Part shown: piece after piece, positions 8,982-12,500 of the stretch | Numbering within the stretch: the first letter of the stretch is position 1 | How the letters are laid out: each line of letters starts with the position of its first letter | Assembly: GCA_015478945.1 (NCBI GenBank) | Contig: JABUQX010100415.1 | Location: 1 to 12,500 of the forward strand | DNA: 12,500 nucleotides | Origin: Trachelipus rathkii | Lineage: Eukaryota > Arthropoda > Malacostraca > Isopoda > Trachelipodidae | Direction of reading: 5' to 3' | The notes under the pieces: model-generated | What the model was told of the DNA's origin: nothing | The model's input: only the letters and a program-made list of their open reading frames with translations | Database searches by the model: none | Made by a program: the position numbers and the translations under genes

Positions 8982-9188
8982 TTACAATGATGTATATATG
9001 GGGAGAGATGGCAGAGCATCTCCTCGTGATATCAAGGCTAACTCCCATTTTAGTGCATTTGCTCCCTGTAGTCTCAGACAATAATATTTGAATGATCGTG
9101 ATCTCTTCCGGCTAAAATGCGGTGGAGAATGCTGTTTATTGCGCGCTCGCTTCTTGCGTAGTTCTAGGAGTTTATAGATCGAATACAA
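8982..9188 (-). other. Small GC-enriched pocket with an unrecognised short open frame
   Basis: A locally GC-enriched stretch that is open on the minus strand for 68 codons, with a basic start (RKKRAR) and a later segment LKWELALISRGDALPSLP. I do not recognise any family. A perfect 6-bp stem-loop (GAGATG/CATCTC) lies at 9005-9022. It may be a relic of an insertion or a chance open frame. Confidence 0.2.
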
Positions 9189-9284
9189 TCTTTGTTAGTA
9201 TGTACACGGGGGGGCTGCAATTTGCCTTACTAGGATGTTATGGGTATATTCGCAAATGTTATCCGTCCTAAATGTCTATTTGCC

Positions 9285-9535
9285 TTATTATATAATATTT
9301 ATATGAATAATATATTATATATAATATATATATATATATAGTATAGGTGGTAAACTAAAGGGTGAGAAACCACATGATATAGTATAAGGTTAAAGAGTAT
9401 ATCATAGATAGATTTATAGATATATAGATATAAGATATATTATTAGTATATAATAATAAAAATATTAGCTAAAAATATGCGTATTAGAATATATGTAAAT
9501 ATATACTATTTAGTGTATATATAATAGATACTAAC
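9285..9535. repeat. TA- and GATA-type low-complexity region
   Basis: Imperfect (TA)n at about 9285-9343. A short unique stretch follows (9344-9400), then TAGATAGAT/TATAGATATATAGATATAAG words (about 9403-9440) and more TA-rich sequence to about 9530. No gene was seen. Confidence 0.65.
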
Positions 9536-9639
9536 TCGTGAAATACGACCAAAAATGGTTCGTTGGCTAAGGAGTAAGGCTAGAAGAAGGATTGACGAAC
9601 GTCGATAGAACTATAATTATTGGAACAATGACAAATACA

Positions 9640-10680
9640 ATGGTGATGATTCCTCCCTCAGACGGTATTTTGATAGACTGTAGGGGCAGTTGTGACCACT
9701 AAAGGTCTCGCACAGCTCAGGTGGGAATGTCTCGCGCTGCAACTCACATGATTGGTACGTACAGAACGGTCGCGACACACAGGGTAGTAGTAGGCGTGTC
9801 ATTCATACCGGTTGACCCTCTCTGGCAAGCGATGACAGCGCTGACGGCGTTCCTCGCTGCTCTCGCAATGATTGGGCGAATTCTTGGACAGTAATTATCA
9901 AATATGTGTGCAGTGCCCTGTCGCAGGTCCGAGGAGTTCCGTCGAGGCGGGTTGCGCTGTCGAATCCGACGTCTCAGGACTATCATAAATGTATCGATTG
10001 GGTTTGAGAGTCCAAACTATAATTGCTGGTGGCCATCCAACGCGCTAAGGATTTGAACCAATCCTAGTAGTCGATTCACGCATTGGCTGGTGATCTTGCA
10101 TAGTATTGCCTTAGATGAAAGGGGTCTCGCGATGTGTAGGAGGCTATGGCACGACATAATGGTTCAAATGATGTCTGTTGATAATAACCTTCACGGTCTG
10201 TAATAGTTTCCTCATGCGAGATGCGCAACTTCGAGCAAAGAGAGAATGCTAGACAGAGCCTCTCAGACCATAGGCGAATCCCACCTTCCAAATGTGCACA
10301 CAAGCAGACATTGGATTCTGAAGGACCTTCCGTACGCTGCGTCTCGTAGGTGACTCCTAGCACAGCATGTCCTGCCGTACAGAGACTCTCGACTCGTCCG
10401 ATACAAAGCATACTATTGCACAAATTATAATCGGTCCTATCACGTATATATAGCCCTGGGCATACTATGTCCTATCGGTACGATATGTGTCGGGTTTTCT
10501 GTTTCGTGGAATCATGCAATCGTATGTGCTGCGCATTAGCGCCGAGACGTTGAACATGTCCAGATTACCCGGGTCTTCCAGCGTGTGCGTAGTGTTCTAT
10601 CTGCAGGCATTATCTCTTGACGTTGAACGAACTATTGCCTTCATTATCCGGAGTCGCTTCTTACGTGAATGAATTCTCGC
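9640..10680. other. GC-rich block of unknown origin, no supported gene
   Basis: Sampled 60-base lines give about 42-58% GC, against much lower values on both sides, and CpG words are common (for example GTCGCGAC, CTCGCTGCTCTCGC). Open frames of 80 codons (9744-9986) and 115 codons (10076-10423) exist on the minus strand, and one of 61 codons (10487-10672) on the plus strand. None shows a recognisable domain, and frames of this size are expected by chance at 50% GC. The sharp composition change suggests a different origin from the flanks: an inserted element, a transferred piece, or a piece of another genome joined in assembly. I cannot say which. Confidence 0.45.
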
Positions 10681-10808
10681 TTGTTAGCCCCCAATTACAC
10701 ATTCATAAATATTATAGTATTTGACATTAGCTCCCACCTCTCCAGATTCTAGACATTACTCTAAATTGTGCAAACTAGGCCTTAGATCTAACCTGAATAC
10801 CTCCACTG
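10681..10808. other. Spacer before the Penelope-like remnant
   Basis: Composition falls back towards AT-rich. The N-terminal part of the PLE protein would be expected here, but I could not recognise it. Confidence 0.35.
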
Positions 10809-12215
10809 ATGACATTATTAAGGATGCTTACTAAGGATGAAAAAAGGCTTCTACCTCTTGGTCTTAATTTTCGATTTCCTATTTTTAAAATTAATCCCTT
10901 TAATTATTTTCTTATGTTTGAAAAATTTTGTTTTGCCTATCGCTCTCTCACTTCAATGCCCAACAGCAATAACTGCATACAAAATATAGTACATAGATTT
11001 TTCTATAAATTTAATTCAAGAAAAATTTTCTCCCATATCTTTTCTTTCAAATATTTTAATATTCTAAAGAAGTTAAATCACGACAAGAGCATTGTGATCA
11101 TTAGACCTGACAAAGGACATGGTATGATTCATACACCGCTAAACTTCTTAGTCTTATCTCCTCCAGTAAGAAATTTAAACTTTAGAATGTCGATGTCTTC
11201 AAGCATATTATGAAATTGAGGATAAAATCAATATTTTTCTCCTATCGCTTAAATCTAAAAATATTATAACTGACTCTCGCAATTCTCTATTCACGTCAGG
11301 TTCTGTTCCTGGCGTTTTATATGGTCTACCCAAGACCCATTAAACATACTTTCCTTTAAGACCTATTTTATCTGCTATTAACACTACCTATTACAAATTA
11401 GCGAAATTTTTGGTTCCTCTTCTAAAAGATCTTACTCTCAATCCCTACACAGTCTAAGATTCCTTTGAATTCTTTTCCTAAATCCTGAACCTTCATTTCA
11501 ATCAGGGCTATATGACTAATGAATCCCTTTTCACAAATATTTGTTTCGGAAACATATGATATTATCATCAACCATATTTCTCAAACTAACTCTTTCTTCC
11601 ATGGCTTAGTTCGTATGCTAGTACTGCTGCTGCTGCTGCTGCATTCAGGCTTGTAGTCTTCTTTGTTGACGGGAAACTGTACAGCCAGATAGATGGTATG
11701 CAATTGGTTCTCCACTTGATCCTACTTTTGCCAACATATTCCTTTCCTATCATGAACAGAAATGGCTTGAGAATGTTTTCTCGAATTCAAACCTTTGGTT
11801 TATCAAGTTTACAATTATGATGTTGTTGTAATCTTCTTTCTCCTTTAACCATGTCCCCATTAATCATGAACACTAATCTGACATGCAAAACATTAATTTT
11901 TACTTTTGAATGTGAATATAATGCCTCCCTTCCTTTTCTCCATATTTCTATCTCACATTCTTCCTGTGAATTCACTACCTCTATTTATGAAAACTCATAA
12001 ATACCTGGTTTGGGAGTCGAATTTGACGGTTAGTATGAGGCTACCTGTGAGTTTATGAGTCTAAGAATAGGAGCGCGATCTCTATAGGTCGCTATGTACT
12101 AGTTGGAGAATTACACATTTGTTCTGATTGGAATTCTTCCATGAGGAAACCTTCCTCGTAAATTTCCTAGTTTTAATCTTTACCCTTTTAACCTTTCAAT
12201 AAAACTGCTGCCGCT
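10809..12215 (+). pseudogene. Penelope-like retroelement reverse transcriptase, decayed
   Basis: Successive pieces of a PLE reverse transcriptase can be read in order in the three + frames. The first (10809 on) gives LTKDEKRLLPLGLNF, then INPFNYFLMFEKF, then ILKKLNHDKSIVIIRPDKGH. After a frameshift comes NVDVFKHIMKL (from 11186). A second shift at about 11218 gives EDKINIFLLSLKSKNIITDS, SGSVPGVLYGLPKTH, PLRPILSAINTTYYKLAKFL, DSFEFF and ESLFTNI, interrupted by stops at 11341, in the TV-stop-DSFEFF junction, and after EFFS. Next are INHISQTNSFFHGLVR (from 11558), GKLYSQIDGM (from 11662), and GSPLDPTFANIFLSYHEQKW (from 11706). The tail holds ECEYNASLPFLHISIS and CEFTTSIY (from 11884), then HICSDWN (12114), EETFLVNF (12143) and LYPFNLSIKLL (to about 12215). 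These are hallmark PLE blocks. The motif A aspartate and the YVDD box are missing. No GIY-YIG endonuclease was seen downstream. The copy is dead and 3' truncated. Assignment to a PLE subgroup is not possible by eye. Confidence 0.92.
11624..11641 (+). repeat. (CTG)6 trinucleotide repeat inside the PLE
   Basis: Six perfect CTG units. In the frame used by the surrounding PLE fragment they read as a run of leucines just after HGLVRMLV, where PLEs normally have a leucine-containing helix. It looks like a small slippage expansion that arose in the element. Confidence 0.85.
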
Positions 12216-12500
12216 CATTCTCAAGCGCAAGCATCGCGCAATATGAAATGCACTAAGCCGTTGGGAGGTGCGATATGACAGGTCACACGCGTGATGATAC
12301 TCACAGCTCCATGCGTTATCCGTAAATGCTCGGCTATATGTGTTTTCGTGTTTTTTACAAGGTAATTAAACACATCACTTACTTCGAGGGGCAGAGCCCT
12401 AAATCTAAGGAGGAGTGTACTCCCATTTAACGTCGAGCAGGACAGAGCCGAAGCCGAAGGGAGGAATAGCGCTCACATTCTCCACCCGATCAGCTTGCGA
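12216..12500. other. Downstream of the PLE, nothing recognised
   Basis: Composition rises to near-balanced GC, with words such as GAGCAGGACAGAGCCGAAGC near the end. The C-terminal GIY-YIG endonuclease of a PLE would be expected here, but no such motif is visible in any forward frame. The sequence continues past the window edge. Confidence 0.4.

Noticed and set aside
9617..9986. Two overlapping short open frames on - (61 and 80 codons)
   Set aside because: They overlap each other in different frames within the GC-rich block and show no recognisable family.
10040..10075. Possible tRNA on - (B-box-like GGTTCAAATCC near 10049-10059)
   Set aside because: The B-box word is good, but the T-stem does not pair beyond two base pairs and no A box is found at the right distance.
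10076..10423. 115-codon open frame on -
   Set aside because: It lies in the GC-rich block, where frames this long occur by chance. No motif, domain or sensible neighbour was recognised.
10487..10672. 61-codon open frame on +
   Set aside because: No motif recognised and no supporting context; consistent with chance in GC-balanced DNA.
11787..11975. 62-codon open frame on -
   Set aside because: It is the antisense shadow of the PLE remnant on the + strand.
1..12500. CRISPR array, bacterial operon, promoter or terminator
   Set aside because: No regularly spaced direct repeats of CRISPR type, no ribosome-binding-site-led gene series, and the overall structure is that of eukaryotic repeat-rich DNA.

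Overview
The window looks like non-coding DNA from a eukaryote, most likely an invertebrate animal. It is mostly very AT-rich (TA microsatellites, poly-A and poly-T runs). It has no bacterial-style gene packing, and no intact protein gene can be supported. The recognisable protein remains are two decayed retroelements: a Penelope-like element (PLE) reverse transcriptase on the + strand and a non-LTR (LINE, Jockey/CR1-like) reverse transcriptase on the - strand. The animal assignment is an inference from this combination; the sequence does not allow a narrower one.

Layout. 1-1400: AT-rich, T- and G-biased intergenic DNA with small hairpins, a GC-rich pocket near 655-735 and TA repeats. About 1400-4260: a less extremely AT-rich stretch with no recognisable gene; near its right edge (about 4152-4225) is a degenerate tRNA-like sequence that could be a SINE head. 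About 4260-5550: AT-rich DNA like the left flank, containing diverged copies of motifs also found at 866-1040 and 1175-1196. 5556-5783: a short open stretch with a candidate exon of unknown product. 5784-6963: T-rich, featureless. 6964-7759 (-): LINE fragment ending after the block that carries YINDL. 7825-8190: poly-A/poly-T and TA repeats. 8191-8375: a candidate DNA-transposon end with ten CGTTAA/TTAACG motifs. 8465-9540: TA/GATA-type repeats and a small GC-enriched pocket. About 9640-10680: a block of roughly 50% GC by eye, sharply different from its flanks, with no recognised product. 10809-12215 (+): PLE remnant spread over all three forward frames. 12216-12500: nothing recognised.

The genes do not work together as a system. 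The window is best read as a graveyard of mobile elements in AT-rich DNA. The two RT remnants face each other (PLE on +, LINE on -), carry many stops and frameshifts, and lack catalytic motifs, so neither should make an active enzyme. I did not find a convincing new biological system. The items most worth checking are the catalytically erased PLE, the CGTTAA motif array, the GC-rich block and the pair of diverged AT-rich repeats.
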